From Apostichopus japonicus (lineage: Eukaryota > Echinodermata > Holothuroidea > Aspidochirotida > Stichopodidae), in NCBI RefSeq assembly GCF_037975245.1, contig NC_092570.1:16213918-16277917 (forward strand): DNA of 64,000 nt, given 5' to 3'. Below the pieces are notes generated by a model. The model made no database searches and was not told where the DNA came from. It saw only the letters and a list, made by a program, of their open reading frames with translations. Of the stretch, positions 1 through 13,300 are shown one piece after another (the stretch's first letter is position 1; every line of letters starts with the position of its first letter). A program made the position numbers and the translations under genes.

Positions 1-3000
1 GCCGGTTGAAATGGATTGTGTGGAAAATATGCAGATTAATAGTTAAATTTTCTCTAGCGGTTGTACCATTGTCCTTTTAAGGGGAAAAAAATAAGGGGTC
101 TCTCCTGTAAGCCTTTCTGGGTTTTTTTTGTCCCATACAATCCCCCCACCACCCCCCCTCCCCATCCTGGGGCATTTGCTTTTCCCTATACCACATCAGG
201 ATGGTGTGTTGTCCGTATGAGCACTGTTGCAAATATCTACAGGTAAAAATCTGTTTCCAACTTCTCCTATGTTATGCAACCCTTTCTTTTTTTTAAACCA
301 ATTTAGTGTTTATTTGTGAACACTTCAAAGGTCAGTAGATGAAGCTTGTCTTAAAGTAGGAACTTAGTGTTCTATGTGAAGCCCTGCGAGCTGCCAGAGT
401 GAATGCATTCCACTCAAACAGAACATGTTTGATTTGGGTTATTGTCAGATTACTTAGATTAGCAACTAAGAAGATATTGGAAGTCATTGTCTATAGTATT
501 GTCATTCCTTGGTGACTAAGTGACAATAACTTATCCAACCAGCTGTCTGTTAGCATTGATAGATTGCTTTACTCCCCCCCCCCACACACCCAGCCCCCCC
601 CCCCCCTTATGTATAAGGTTTGTTGACTGTATGTGTCCTGCAGCTGTTTTAGAGTAGGAATCAACATTTTTCCTTAGTTTCCTACGGAGACGTCAAACAT
701 TATCACCAATGAGGAGTGGCTTTTGCAATTTGAATTATTTACTAAGCAATTCTCTCGTAGGGCAAGGCAAATAGACTCAAACAGGGACAGTATACACAAA
801 ATTTAATTGGTTTGATGAAAGGCACAGGAAACTGTGGAGCTCTTCTAAAAACATGTTGATCATTTGAAAGGTGGCTCGGGAGTTTCTGTACAAAAATATT
901 TTGGCATAGTTATATTAGAAGCATAGTCCAAGAAAAATGTTGAATTTGACAGAATTTGCACAGTCCGGAGGTTAAAGAGACTCGTACTAAATCTCGATTA
1001 AGGTAAAAGTCTTAGAACTTTGTATATCTTATCACCAGAGGAGCGAGAAATATTGCTAGGCAGTAAGAATGTGACTCTTCACTCATGATATGTCAATTGG
1101 TATTTTTTTTTTTTTTTTTAAATTTCACAACTTTTGTAATGAAGTTATGAAGTTTAGGCCTACTACTACCTATTTACAATATCATAACATAAAGAGTGAA
1201 AATATTGAAGAAAACAAAAGAAAAAAAAATCACTGTGCCTTTATAACAACAACACACCTGCTTGCAAGTTCACTTTTGACACAAAAACTCAACCTTTAAC
1301 CAGCAATATGTGGCAAATGGCATGTTAGGAACTGTGTACAAGCTTCACCAGCCCAAAGGTGCTTCTAAGTTTTAAGCTCCTCAGATTTTTAGACCTAAAG
1401 TAAATTTACCCTCCAGATAAAACTCCCCTTCAGTGTCCATGCAGTTTATTTTTCTGTGATTTTTCAACCTTGTTTTGTGTGGTTACTGATCACACCCATT
1501 TTTTTTTACAGTTAAAATTTCATCAGACATTGAATGGAACAATAACATTCACACTCCCTTCTGCTGAGTCACCCTAATGACTGTCATCATTTTTCTGTGT
1601 ATCACATGCACTGGTGTTCTAGAATTTTCTGGTTGTTCAGGTGTGTGATCTGACTCACTACACTATATTAGGGAGTTAAAACGTACAGTAGGACCTACTA
1701 TACTCCCTCTATACTCCCTCTATAAATGGGTAAAAGCGCTATTGTATTGAAACAGGCGCCATACAAGGGGAATTGGAATTGGCAGTCTGAAGTGAATTTC
1801 TAACAATTGATGTGCATAACAATACCTGTGTGTAACAGGAGGTTTGAGGCTAACAATGGGGGCTAGTTTAGCATGGCAAGTTTGTTTTTTCTGAGCTAAT
1901 TGAAAATTGCTCAAAACCTAGCTGTGTGCTGTAATATTAACAGCGGTCAGACCAATGTACCATGAAATACCTGTAAGATTGTCTGCTCTGGTATTCAACG
2001 TGGCTCATTGTTTGTGTGCAGTTGAAGTATTCACACTAAATATAGGGAATTTCTGTGTGCTCATTTCATCATTTCTGCACTGTCACTATAGATTTGAAAG
2101 TCACATGTCCACTGCAGGTGAGTGTGTTTCCCTGAAGCACAAGGAAGTGTTGTAAAGTAATCAATTCTTGTCAGTAGGTAGAATAATAATGTTGTAGTAC
2201 ACCCTGTTGATATAACCTCTTTGTACAGATCTGTCAATGTTATGACAAACAGCAGTCCCCCTCTGTGTACAGCTTTGTAAAAATGTAACCGCCCCCCCTC
2301 TCCCCTCTCCCCCGAGAGAAGATGATAATAACATTCAGTTTGCTCATAGAATCTGAAAGCTGCAAAAGTCATTTCTGTTCAAGTGGGAAAAAACAGCAGA
2401 CTGCCTAGAAACAAAATTCCAACCCGAACACAAAACTTTAGAGAAATTGAACATATGTTGTTGTCACAAGTTTTTCACTTTAAAGTGCAGATGGATGCTG
2501 TATGTTGCAAATTGTGGTAGATACAGTTGCTATGAAAGTTTAGAGACAAGACCTACATGTGCAGTTACTTTAAGTATCTCCCGTTCTCCTCATGAATAAA
2601 CCGTACATACTTTACCTTGTTTGTTATAAATGCAGAATCCTAGAACATAGAGGAAAATGACAAATTTGGAATTTAGTCAATACAATAATGATATTGCTTA
2701 GGATTCCATATTCTGGTATGAGTTGAATGTGGTGTTTTTTATCATTGGTTTGTATGTGACACACCCAGAGAGATCCATAAGTGCGGAACAACACCACCCC
2801 CCCCCCCCCCAAAAAAAATAGATCAGTTATGACAGCCTATTCAAGGTGGAGACAACAATTTCGTCAACGCAGAAAAGTGTTTGACCTCAATTCAATAAAG
2901 GGTACAGCACACAGTCACGGTGTATTAAAAGATTGGCCGATAACCCCACAGGAAATCTATTCACTGTAGTTGTAATTGACCTGGGTACTGAGTGAATGGA

Positions 3001-3880
3001 AATTGTCGTATGGTAAACAGGTATTGTTACTAGCCTGAATCACTGAAGGTCTCTCTATATGTTATTTAGCCTCATTTCATGGAAACACCAAAGCAATTCA
3101 TATTCAAATTGATCTTACGTTCGTGTTCACCATACCCAGTTTGGACTTCCACTTCTACCAGATTGTCGAAAGTGACGTACTGTACATGTACAGAATTGAG
3201 CTGACTTGTAACAGTACCAATACGAGAATAATTCCCCATGCTATGAGTATGAGTACTAGGTGATATGCACAAGCGCTACACTACTGTCTGATATAGTTTC
3301 CTAAGTTTTCTGAGTACCAGAATGAGTACCAGAGTGAGTACATGTCTATGAGGATGAGTACAAGTACAGGCAACTACGGTACTGTACAATATGTGTACTG
3401 AGAGTAGTACAAGGATCTCACTATAACTACAGAATACCATAGCAATGAAAAATTTCAGGAAAATTGTCAAGTTATTGGCATCGTTGCCACATGCATAATA
3501 AATCCTGTAAACTATGTCTTGTATGTTTCTAAGTCTATCCCCTCCAATTTTTTTTGTTTTTTGTTTGTTTCGTGATATTGAGTTAAGTTATACATAGTAA
3601 AAAAAGTTTAGAGATCTGTAGGTGGTCTTCAATCAAGATTTTGGACTGGTAGCAGAAAGGTATAAATGTTTGACAAAATGGTGTTTCCTTTTCATGAAAT
3701 GTTATGAAATGAGGCATTTTCATTTAAATAGAATTTTGCCATCGATCATACACCTGGTCAAAACCAATATATTTTGATATCACAAATAAGGGAGATCTGT
3801 CAAAACATATCCCTTGTTTAATTATCATGATCAAGTCTCTTGTAGGAAATCAGACATTGCTGTAATAACATATAAAAATA
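1..3880. other. No gene seen
   Basis: AT-rich sequence with C-runs (about 572-606 and 2792-2810) and T/A-runs. Short frames have no recognisable motif. Upstream exons of the RNF13-like gene could be hidden here or before the window; I could not identify any. Confidence 0.6.
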
Positions 3881-3890
3881 GTCAATGATC

Positions 3891-4053
3891 TCAGGGGTCT
3901 GATCCTGAGTCCGCGAGTGTCCAAACTACAATCTCAATCACCCTTGTAGGGTCAGGATCATTCCTGGAAGGGAGATCATGATTTTTGGGGGGGCCGATCT
4001 TGAGTACTTGAGTGTCCAAACTATGATCTTGATCCCCCTTGTGGGGTCAGACC
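3891..4053. repeat. Two-copy tandem repeat, spacing 95 bp
   Basis: GAGTGTCCAAACTA occurs at 3915 and 4010, followed in both by an ATC-rich stretch and CCCTTGTRGGGTCAG. Function unknown. Confidence 0.85.
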
Positions 4054-4539
4054 CTCTCAAATTGTGAACAAGGGTTTAGTTTTGATACTTTTAGTTAATC
4101 TTACAAATGGTTAAATATGAATGAATGTGCTTCAATTAATAATATACTGCCACTGTCACATTAAAGGAGAATTTACCTTAACTTGAATGTTCATCAGTCA
4201 TCGCCTACTCAAAACTCAACGTCTGTAGGAAGTCTGTGTCAATAAAGTGCCAATTACAAGGGTCAATTGTTACTACCAAGTGTGTAAGACATTCCAACCA
4301 ACCTTTTCTGTCCATACGGGTGGGAGATTGCATCAGTGTTTACTTCCTCCAGATGTCTTTTGGAAGGCCAGTTCACAAGTGGTCTAGGTAAACAACAACT
4401 TTAAGTAACCAGAACTAAAGGAGGAGGCATGAAACCAGATCATTTTAGAGCTTATATTTTGTGTTAAAGTTGAAACAAACCTAATCATCTTCATTGGTTC
4501 TATATACAGATGACTGTGTTGAACAACTTACCCAAAACA

Positions 4540-4700
4540 GCTAAGCAAGATCTTATTCCTTTAGGATATAATATACCACCCACATAAATGTTCCTTCACA
4601 CACAAGGCTAAAGACTTGATCAAGTCTAAATATGACATCATCGCACCACATGTATGCCCCTTTCAAGTATTACACTTTATGTAATGACGTTTATGTTCTG
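4540..4700 (+). repeat. Dispersed repeat with GACTTGATCAAGTC, copy A
   Basis: It contains AAGATCTTATTCC, then CCTTCACACACAAGGC, AGACTTGATCAAGTCTAAAT and GACATCATC. The same ordered words recur inverted near 7,225-7,370 and, more diverged, near 26,870-27,040. Probably an old non-autonomous transposon family. Confidence 0.65.
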
Positions 4701-6555
4701 TAATTTAGCGATAAGTTTTGCAAAATGCCGCAACTAAAATATTGAAGTTCGTAACATTAATGAGTGACTCATAAAATGGCATCGGTTTCAGTGTCACATC
4801 TGTTATTGAAACCAGGTTGTATGACAGACAGACAGAATAGGTCACACCTCCTGACTTTGTACAATACAGCCTGCTTTGGTGTTTTATGGTTTGGTGGATA
4901 CTAAACCCAAAGTTTGGTGCAAAGACCTTGTAATTTGTGAATGGCTTTTACCAGTTAACAATGGGTGCAGGGTGTTATATATAAAATGAATATGAGGTAA
5001 GCATTTATCTCAGCTAGTTCACCCAACACGTGGTAAACATGACATGCCTACTATAGTAAGTGACTGCATATATTGTTGAGTACTAATACACACTGTGCAC
5101 TGTATTCGTATGTAGATCACTCCTCATTAACCTTTGAACAAGATTCTATGTCTGTTCCCGTTTGAAAGGGGAATTGTGATACTTTGCCTGAGGTAACACT
5201 GTCTGAACGAAATGAGCACAGTGTCTCAGTCTCAATGTAAGGGGACTGGAGGGGGTACGGGGGGGTATGGGGGGTGGTTGAGAGTGGATCAAGTTGTTTG
5301 GGGTCTTGTTTGCTCAGCTGGTTATATCAGTGGATGACATAACTTCTTGAAAAACACATGTCTGCATGATACTACGAACACTGTGTTTGGTATGTTTGAC
5401 TATATAGTTGCACATGTGGCGGGGTCCATTTTAATGCTCAATGTGAAGTACTTTACCAAGCTCGGTAGATGTTGTAGTGAACACTGTACCGGAGTTTCTG
5501 TATGAGCCACATTATAATTCAGTGGGCCGATTATGCCCAGCTTCACCATTCTAAGTAGATATCAACTCAAACAAATGTGTTTTCAACAGTAATATATATA
5601 TACGTTCCCTCATACTATAGGGTGGAAGATCAAATCTTTCATTTATCAACAAACAAGATATGTACAGTACGTATGTAGGACAGGAACGTCAGCATTGTCA
5701 CAAAGAAAAACGTCTTGTTTAGGAACCATACATGTCAATTTATTGTGATGCCCCTCCATCCCCTGCATCCCTCCCCACCCAGCCCCCTGCTGCCCCTTCC
5801 TTGTCATGATAAAATACTGTACAGTTCAAGCATTTGCCCATTCGTTTGGGATAGCATAATTTCCTCTTCAAATGAGGGATATTCCCCAAGGGTCTGCCTC
5901 CATGGTGGTTCATTTGAATATAGATATAAACTGTATTATCTAAAGTTAAAACATCCATCACAATGAAGGCACCTTAGTGGCAACGAAGGTGCTTTCCTTC
6001 ACCTTAGTTGTTTTCTAACACTGCAATGTGCATATTTTGGGATGAATGTAGAAGAGTTGCGTAGCTGTGCTGCAGTTTTATTGCAAAGTTCATTCAATGA
6101 ATAATTCATTCCTTTTGTAAACTTGTTCTCTTAACTCACGAGTGCGTTTCATATTACGCTGCCAGATTAAGCAGTTGAATAATATCCGCACAGCTGTTGG
6201 TAACCAAACTGTGTACAAGGGTTTTCAAATTTAAACACCAGCTTCCCATATATGTGACATATATACGTAAATTTAATAAGTGTAACTTAAAACTCCTACA
6301 AGGGAATAATTTGGAAATTTGACCATGCTTAATGTTTTAATAACAGATTTTTATGAGTCCTGTTAAAGCAGATTTTGTTGGTCTGTTTTGAAAAGCAACG
6401 CATGCACGTGAGGGATGTACTATGGTACAGTAGATTCCTGTGCGTACATGACCGAAGCACAAGAAGTCTCTTCTGTTGCAATATTTAACAAAGTCAACGA
6501 CCAACAGAAAACTGACCGAGAAATTATAAAGAAACCAGAAACAAAAATGTTTGTC

Positions 6556-6640
6556 CAAAACAGGATATGAACCAGTGACCTTGGGGTTAGAGGCACTGCG
6601 TGTGCTCTACCAGGTAACGTGGAACCAGAGATCATGCCCC
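6556..6640 (-). mobile_element. tRNA-like SINE head, diverged
   Basis: The minus strand reads TTACCTGGTAGAGCACA (A-box-like) and, 30 bases later, GGTTCATATCC (B-box-like, at 6573-6563). The rest of the cloverleaf is poor, so a tRNA-derived repeat is more likely than a tRNA gene. Confidence 0.45.
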
Positions 6641-6849
6641 AATTTGATTTAGTACAACCCAGAAAACAGTGCCAGAGGAGGGATTCCAAGAGAAATATGA
6701 TAAAAATGTTAATGATTTATAATCGGAATTAGAGTTGTTTTATACCACTTTTATAGTGCTCTCCCCTGCCCCCCCCCCCCCCCCGCCCTCGTGAATACCC
6801 TTAGGTCGTTCATTCGCCTGTGCTAAATTCCACCGAGCAAGGTGCATTT

Positions 6850-6910
6850 GGTTGGGTTCATGTTAACAGGATGTACTAACCGTACTTAAAAGGGGGACAT
6901 GAACCCAACC
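6850..6910. repeat. Perfect 14-bp inverted repeat
   Basis: GGTTGGGTTCATGT at 6850-6863 and its exact reverse complement at 6897-6910, with a 33-base loop. No gene nearby. Confidence 0.9.
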
Positions 6911-7224
6911 ATCATCTATATCTTAGATACTTTATGTGACAGAGGTCTTTGTGAAGAGCAATTCTTCCAGACAGTTAAGAAAACTCTTGCTCCATTCTGC
7001 AGATATCCCAGTTTCAAAGTCGTGACTGGGAGCTGTGGTATAGGTAATCTTTGATGTCATAGTGCCAGCTACTGTACGATCTAAAACCTTTCACTTTCCG
7101 TTCGGTTTTCTTTTCATAGTCTAAAGGCGGAATTTTAACAGTGCTGTTCGCTCAAAGCAGTACTATCATTAGATTAATAGTATGTAAGGAGCTTTGATAT
7201 TAATAGATGCAGCATAACTGAAAA

Positions 7225-7370
7225 ATGAAGAACATGTGGCTTGATGATGTCACATTTAGACTTGCTCAAGTCTTCTGCCTAATGTGTGAAGGAAGATTAA
7301 ATCATGTGATAGCTCCAGAATGGAATAAGATCTTTCTAGGCTGTAAGGGGAAGTTATTTCATGACAGTTA
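7225..7370 (-). repeat. Dispersed repeat with GACTTGAGCAAGTC, copy B
   Basis: The minus strand matches copy A in order: AAGATCTTATTCCATT, CCTTCACACATTAGGC, AGACTTGAGCAAGTCTAAAT, GACATCATCAAGCCACATG. Confidence 0.65.
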
Positions 7371-10300
7371 TCTATCACATAGATAAAAAAAGATGGTTTG
7401 GTTGTTGCGCCTCTGTTAAATCCTGAGAAGGATCGTTCAGTGTACGTTGGAGAAGTGCAGTAGGGTCAAGAATGTTAAGTTTTGAAATGCAACCTGCAAC
7501 TACTTAATGCAATATTAAGTCTCTTGTGTGTCACCATAAGTGTTGAGTACTACTCTTACGTAGCCGGTTTTGTTCGCCACGTCGAGTGTAAGTGTTAATA
7601 TTTTCCTTTACAATAATGGAGAACGATTTCTCTTTCATATTCCTACGCATGGTTGTCGAGTGGTTTAAATTTACTCTATTGTTCGACTATCAGTCGTGAA
7701 AAGAGGGAGCAGCTTTCGGTTAACTTACAGTAGCTGCATGTGCTTCAAATTCAAATGTGCTGTCAGCTTCTGGTGTTACATAATTACTGGATCACAGGTC
7801 GATGAGTGAAAACGCAAGCAAGTAACGTAACAAAGGAGATTTTGGATCTTGGAAATGAAAACTAAGTTATGAATCTGGCCCCGGTCAAAGAAAGTTTTTA
7901 TTGAGAAAAGTCTTCTTAGTTATTGGCTAGTGCAGATTTGATCTTTTTGAGCAAATATAAACAGTTGCTCGAAATCGATAAGAAAGAAAATGGCACTGAT
8001 TATGCTCAAGTTTTTCATATAAAATACTATCTACCTTATCTTTAGATGTGATATATATTCGAATACATTATGGTATTCCTTGCCAAAGGCAATGGGAATC
8101 CATGCTATGGTGATGGTACGTGTGTGCGTGCGTGCGGGTGTATGTGTGGGTGTTGGGCCACTTTAGTGATTAAATGAACTCTATTGTTTTTGTGTTTAGG
8201 TCAAAGGACAACAGAGGTGAACAGCTGAAACCTTTGAAGATGAGTTCTAATGGATTTCTGATTAAATGTTAACTTTGGTTCCAAGAGTTCCTTGTTGCTA
8301 CGTTGACCATCATTTAACTAGTTAGCTAAATTTATCCATCGAGACTAGAGTCAGGTGATCGATCATGTGATACTTTATCCAGGAAATTCAGGGACTAGAT
8401 ATTGATATTAATGTCATCAACATCAACCACATGTCGGCATCAAGGGTTATAGTTTACCGTGTACACTGTACAGTATGTTTAAAGGGAGGGTGGGAATTTT
8501 GAGGGCATCACAGTGTTCTAGGTAGTGGTTCTATATTTCAACGATAAATGCACTGTAAGTAAGGCTCTTTTTGTTGTCCAATTTAACTAATCCAGTGCCA
8601 AAAGAAATGCTCACGTGAATGACAGGCTATGACATTGATTGAACAATCTGTGGTGCCTTCAGCTTTTGTAAACGTTTAGTGCTCACTGTAAAGTTGTTTC
8701 TAAGAATGGAAGAACAAACAGGTTAAATTGACATTCAGTATTAACGTCCTTTCTACAAATAGGGGTATATCGGGTACATTTCATGGAAATACTACTTTGA
8801 ATCTGGGGAGGGACTGTCCCCAGAATAAGCCTGGGACATCTGATCACCTTAGTTAGAACAAAGGGCATTCTGCATGTATATATTGTATCATTATGACTAT
8901 TATCGTACTTAGAGAATTCCCGATACTGAGATATCATATCGAGAACTCTCATTATTTTAATGCCAGCAATGCCAATGATTCTAGCTGTAGCTTTAATTTC
9001 ATAAAATTTCATCTGTATTATTTTGCGTGCACATCATTTTCTAATCATACAAAATTATGTTTTGATATCAATGTGCATACTGTAGTTGCTAAATAGAAAG
9101 TAGCATTTTATGTACAGGAAATATGGAATTGTGATTCTGAAATTATTGAACTGATTTTGGTCACGAATTGTTGACTGAACACAAGATGTAGCTTTGATAC
9201 CATGTGACTCAATGCACTTTACTACTGCATATTCATCTGGAGTGGTGACACAAATAAACTTTGCAGATTAAAATATTCTGTAGGTTTTTCCCACTGGCCC
9301 TTGGCATGTCAAAGTTGTTCCCTCTTCAACTTAGATTTCCAACTACTATCTACTGTATGTACAGTATATCCTTGACCTTTGAACTCTCATGGTACAGTAG
9401 GTAACAGATAGGTAACAGTGTGGCCTGACATTACAGATGGTGTTGACTATATAGAACCAGGATGTCAATTTATTTTATTAATAGACCGACTCTTATTTGT
9501 TAACAGACGGTTTTATTTCCTTAAGAGATAATCATCTCCCAGATGTAGGATTGAGAAGAGACAGTTGATTGTTTGCGGTTCAGCTTTAGAGTCGTAAATG
9601 TTTACTGGCTTTAATAGCTCTTTACCCTGTAAGTAACTTGTCCTCGTAGACTAATACTGTACTAATAGACAGAAGATGAAGTCCTAGCGAGCAGGAATCC
9701 GGGAGACGGACACAAGGAAAAGTTTTGTCTGTCTCTTTCTATGGCCGGGCGGCTTTCTATAGCCAGGCGACCCGGAATTCCTGACAGGTCTCACCTCATT
9801 GCATTTAACTGGCAGAGACTTACACACGTGTACAGTTGTGTTAAATAGCCTAAGTGTGCAGTATAGTACTGTACATCTCAGAACATCAACCATAATGTGG
9901 GTTTCCATTGTAGTTTGCTATGGAATTTAAAACCTATTTGCAACTACACTACTTTTGTAACTGCCACTTTTTATAAACATTTTATTGGATGTAGCTATAA
10001 TATCAAACTGATATATACATATACATACATACATGCACACATACACAGACATGTTATGATATAAATACACAAATGTTATATAAGTTTCATAAACCTCGTA
10101 CTGGGCAAATCGAGTAACTAATTTTAGCACAATAGATCAGTTTGTTAAGCTACTTTCCAGTCAAATGCTTATAAAAAGTGGTAGTACTGTATATATGCAC
10201 ACTATATAGTAGAACTAATTAACGGTCTGTTGTGTCGTAACTGTTAGGAGACAGATTCATGCAAATCTTCCACTTACACACAAACACTTTCTTGCTGGCT

Positions 10301-13300
10301 CTTTCAATGATTAACGCAAGGGATCGCCTCTTTTGTACGTTTGACTGTCAGAGATTTATCATACTGTAGTTTATAATAGGATCTTGATCTGGAAACCATT
10401 TATGCAGGTTTGCATCACTATTTGGATGATACTTGTAAGACAACCAGAACTTTGCTGATAGTTACCCCAGAAAAACAATAGAAAGAATGTTGCAAACTAC
10501 GTCCAATTGTGACTAGTATTTGGCTAGATCTGGGTTAATATTGCTGATCACGGTAGATTAAGCCCTAGCTTGCGATTTTTAATTGAAGTTGTTCAAATTT
10601 CACAAAATTTGTACAAATCAATTTTGCTCAAATTTCACAAAATGTGACAATTACGGTTTCCTTGGCTAATTACTATCTTTATAGGTGTTTGACCAATGTA
10701 CAGTATAAACAGTTGAAAAACAAGGTTCTCTAAAAAGTAGAAATAATTGTGGGAAAACGGTAAACTAATCGCAGCTAGGAAATATTGTTAGCTGATCATT
10801 TTAGCATCTCTAGCAGTTTTGGGGTGTCATTATGTGAAAGGTCATGCTGATCTGCAGAAAATTTCAAAAAGGAATAATAAGAGATGAAGTGGCAATAGTA
10901 TTAAGGTGACAGAAAGTTCCTTGTATGGTGTCATGTGCATAAATGGTTTCAAGATGACAAAAGATATTTGTCAGTCATTTTAATGATTCATAAAAAAGGA
11001 GCAACTTTGTATATTTGTACAGTAAATATGTTCCATGACTAAGCAACAATCAATAGAAAGCAGATATTGCAGAAATATAGTAGAGACAGCAGTTTTGGTC
11101 TTACAAGTCTTTGTCACTAGTGTTCAGAATCGCAATCCTAACTCCTCCTCCCCCCCCCTCCCCCTCCCCAATGGTCACTCATGTTATAACTCCAACAAAC
11201 TTTTTACTCCCACCCTTCCGAGCATTTGTTCCTCTCTCTTAGACATTTCATTGCCTATTATTAGAACCCTCCTCTCTGTCTGGGAATAATTCATTGATCA
11301 GAGCTCTAGAAATTAATTCAAGCCCGGGAAAGCACTTTTGATAACTATTGAACAGACTTTTGCCGAATTTGGGGGGCAGTTTTAAGTCTGACTAAACCTT
11401 TAATAAATGAAACCAAATGGGTAGTGGCTTTGCAGACTGCAATTACAATAATTAACTCGGCAGTTTCATTTGAGATTTAAAGTGAATCAGTAGTTATTGC
11501 TACAAATGTATGTAAATGCTGTACTTGTATTGTGAACTTTTAAGACTTGTTTTCACAGCTTTTTGGAACTCTCCATGCATTGATGAATGTGATGGAATAC
11601 ATCACATGTAATTTAAGCAATTTTGCAAGACTGGTTAAGTTTCGACCATTCCTAATTTTAGATTATAGATTAGATAAACTTTATTAAACCACAAGGGTAA
11701 TTGCATACTCGTATCAAACAGGATGTGAGATACAAACATTAATATATGAAAACCTAGCAAGTACAGTATCAAACAATTGTAAGAATATGAAAACATTTAT
11801 AAGAGATAATTATTAGTATCATTTCATAGCCAGTAATTGATCAAATATCAACTTAAAATAGCTTATTTAATAAAGCACTCATCTAGCTAAATATTTGTAC
11901 GAGTATAAATAACGACTCTTGTTCTTTAACAGTGCTCTAAGTGAAAGTTGCAAAAAGACTGTTTCACATGGGATATGCAGGATATGATGCTGCACGTTTA
12001 GTTTGAACAGGAAGTAACATTGGTCTCTTGTTGAACAGGGCAGAACACTTCCTGCTCATTATATTGTGTATCTAGATAAGGAAGAATTCAAATGCAGACT
12101 CTTTGCATAATAGTGAAGTGACATTAAAGAGTTACACTCTTATCTGGGTTATCATTTTTATTTTTTATTTTTTGATGATTGTCATCTTTAATGAGGGTAG
12201 TCCTGCTCAGTGCAGAAGCACTGCTTTCCACAGGAGCCCGTACCGTACTCAACAGATATTCGGATTGTGAGGTACTGTACAATAGGCCATGTTTGACCTG
12301 GAGATTAATATTTTTCAGTTTTCCGAAAGCAAAAACGATGAAGTCACTCTTATCGACCTTGCAAAATTGTGAGAGGGACCGCGGATTGTTAAGTCGGCAA
12401 TGACTATAAGGCGGATTGCAAAGTCGGTAATTACTATTACGGTTAGATTCATCCAACACGGCAGTAAACAGACACGTTGCACACTCAAAGCCGATGCCAA
12501 GGTGAATTAATAAGGTCATGCATCTGGAGTCTATGCATGCTAAGTTCTTCAATACCAACCTCATGACCCTTCGGGAGCACATTTCCATACTGTCGATTTG
12601 ATCATTGTTGAGACTGCACAATGTGAACTCTCCTGGCTGGGTCTTAAACTTGAGCATGTACTGAAGAATAGTTGATCTTGCATATCCAGTCCCAACCTAC
12701 CAGTTACCAATGACTTTGAATTTGAATTTATTGTCCACAATCGGAAATTCGGCTTACACAGGTCGTAAACGAAAGAGGAAAAAAAAATAGCAATAGTTTA
12801 AGTCAATAAACTGCGATACACATGCAATAATACAACAAATATACAGCAAGTCCTACAAATAAGAAACTTAATCTTCTCACTTTTGAATTAAATATATGAA
12901 TAGAGTTAGGCACAAATGAGTATTTGAAGTATCTGAGTATCTTTGGGCAATTTATCGAACCGTGCCAACATGAAGGCAAGGAAAAGGAGGTAACAATTGT
13001 GCGATGTCTGATCCTGAGTAAAAGAGTTTTCATACAGTTTCCAAGGATAATTGGCATTTTGGTATCAGTTCCCCTCGCCCCCCCCCCTTGATTCCTCAGA
13101 TATGAACACCCCCGGCTTTAAAGGAAGCTTTGCAAAGGTCAAACTATAGAAATTGTAGCCTCAGGGTTGGGTTTCGAAGACTTCGCCTGTGAAAGTAAAG
13201 AGGAAGTTTCAGATGACTGAAATACAAGTTTCCAATTGATGAAACAAAAGCCGTTCTAGGCTTAAATGGAGACATGTGATAGTGTTCTGTGGAAGTATTC

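Noticed and set aside
2781-2969. Basic 62-codon frame (SRWRQQFRQRRKVFDL)
   Set aside because: Short, begins in a C/A homopolymer, no partner exon or recognised domain.
12124-12657. 177-codon minus-strand frame, the longest non-repetitive one
   Set aside because: No recognisable motif, low-complexity end (Asn/Lys/Asp), and two direct DNA repeats (GCGGATTG...AAGTCGG) inside; no splice partner. Kept only as a possible unknown.
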